A DNA stretch of 64,000 nucleotides, from positions 247,591 to 311,590 of the forward strand of contig NZ_JAAQOM010000008.1 of NCBI RefSeq assembly GCF_011682055.1, in the 5' to 3' direction. This document shows positions 63,886 to 64,000 of the stretch, one piece after another. Numbering within the stretch: position 1 is the stretch's first letter; every line of letters starts with the position of its first letter. Source of the stretch: Telluria antibiotica (GTDB lineage: Bacteria > Pseudomonadota > Gammaproteobacteria > Burkholderiales > Burkholderiaceae_D). Both the position numbers and the translations under genes were made by a program. The notes below the pieces were generated by a model. That model did not search any database. It was not told the origin of the DNA and was given only the letters and a program-made list of their open reading frames with translations.

Positions 63886-64000
63886 CGGTCATTGCAGAGC
63901 GGCCGCCCCGGGGCATGAAAGAATACAGGGTGGAAGGCTGGCGATAGAGGTCGAGCATTAATCGTGGAGGTAAATCCCCGACCCTAACGTGATCCGCAGA

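Noticed and set aside
61100..63958. Two long antisense frames (Ser/Ala/Cys-rich and Arg/Gly/Leu-rich) opposite the coiled-coil gene
   Set aside because: They mirror the repetitive Ala/Arg/Glu codons on the plus strand. They lack independent start signals. The plus strand has a clean start and heptads.

Overview
The window looks like a chromosomal segment of a GC-rich Gram-negative betaproteobacterium, most likely of the Burkholderiales/Oxalobacteraceae (Massilia- or Duganella-like). That placement is inference. It rests on LPS export genes, a porin, acnD-prpF, the cysI-DUF934-cysH-cysD-cysN-cobA order, a complete Wsp operon, a PEP-CTERM protein and a GTAGGGTGGGC-type intergenic repeat. No rRNA, tRNA, prophage or CRISPR array was recognised. 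Most predicted genes are intact housekeeping or signalling genes, packed tightly and often overlapping by 1-4 bases.

Layout. 0-2 kb: end of the methylcitrate pathway (acnD, prpF). 2-9 kb: a PAS-GGDEF-EAL protein, exonuclease III, three small proteins and leucyl aminopeptidase. 9-12.4 kb: lptF-lptG, a small CbiX-type chelatase and a short hypothetical. 12.4-19.5 kb: an assimilatory sulfate reduction operon (cysI-DUF934-cysH-cysD-cysN-cobA) read leftward from a divergent CysB-type regulator; the shared promoter region has two inverted repeats. 19.5-21.7 kb: a methyltransferase, a 47-bp tandem array and a porin. 21.8-29 kb: three signal-transduction genes, a DHH phosphoesterase and a GGDEF/degenerate-EAL protein. 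29-32.2 kb: a nitronate monooxygenase-like enzyme, a YajQ-family protein and MurB. 32.2-40.7 kb: the whole wspA-B-C-D-E-F-R surface-sensing cascade. 40.8-46.8 kb: a YkgJ-like protein, argG, argF, rsgA, a pterin dehydratase, an M48 protease and oligoribonuclease. 46.9-54 kb: a hybrid kinase, a metallo-hydrolase and a MarR/ClcA/HPP membrane module. 54-58.9 kb: an island-like stretch with insertion-sequence debris, an AraC/SDR pair, a BrkB-family protein and a PEP-CTERM protein. 59-64 kb: a YecA/SEC-C protein, the SrkA kinase and an 872-residue coiled-coil protein.

How it fits together. Cyclic-di-GMP is a recurring theme: one probable diguanylate cyclase output (WspR), two GGDEF/EAL proteins of which one has a damaged EAL domain, and Orn, which in other bacteria removes the pGpG made by EAL enzymes. 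Sulfur assimilation and siroheme synthesis also cluster, with the CbiX-like chelatase nearby but outside the cys operon.

The most unusual non-coding feature is a family of about 78-bp elements made of two head-to-head 27-nt hairpin units. Four two-armed copies, a single arm, a 3' fragment and a 7.6-copy tandem array lie between genes. Arm variants keep their stems by compensatory changes. The least explained protein is the 872-residue coiled coil at the right end, which carries a 29-residue internal repeat.
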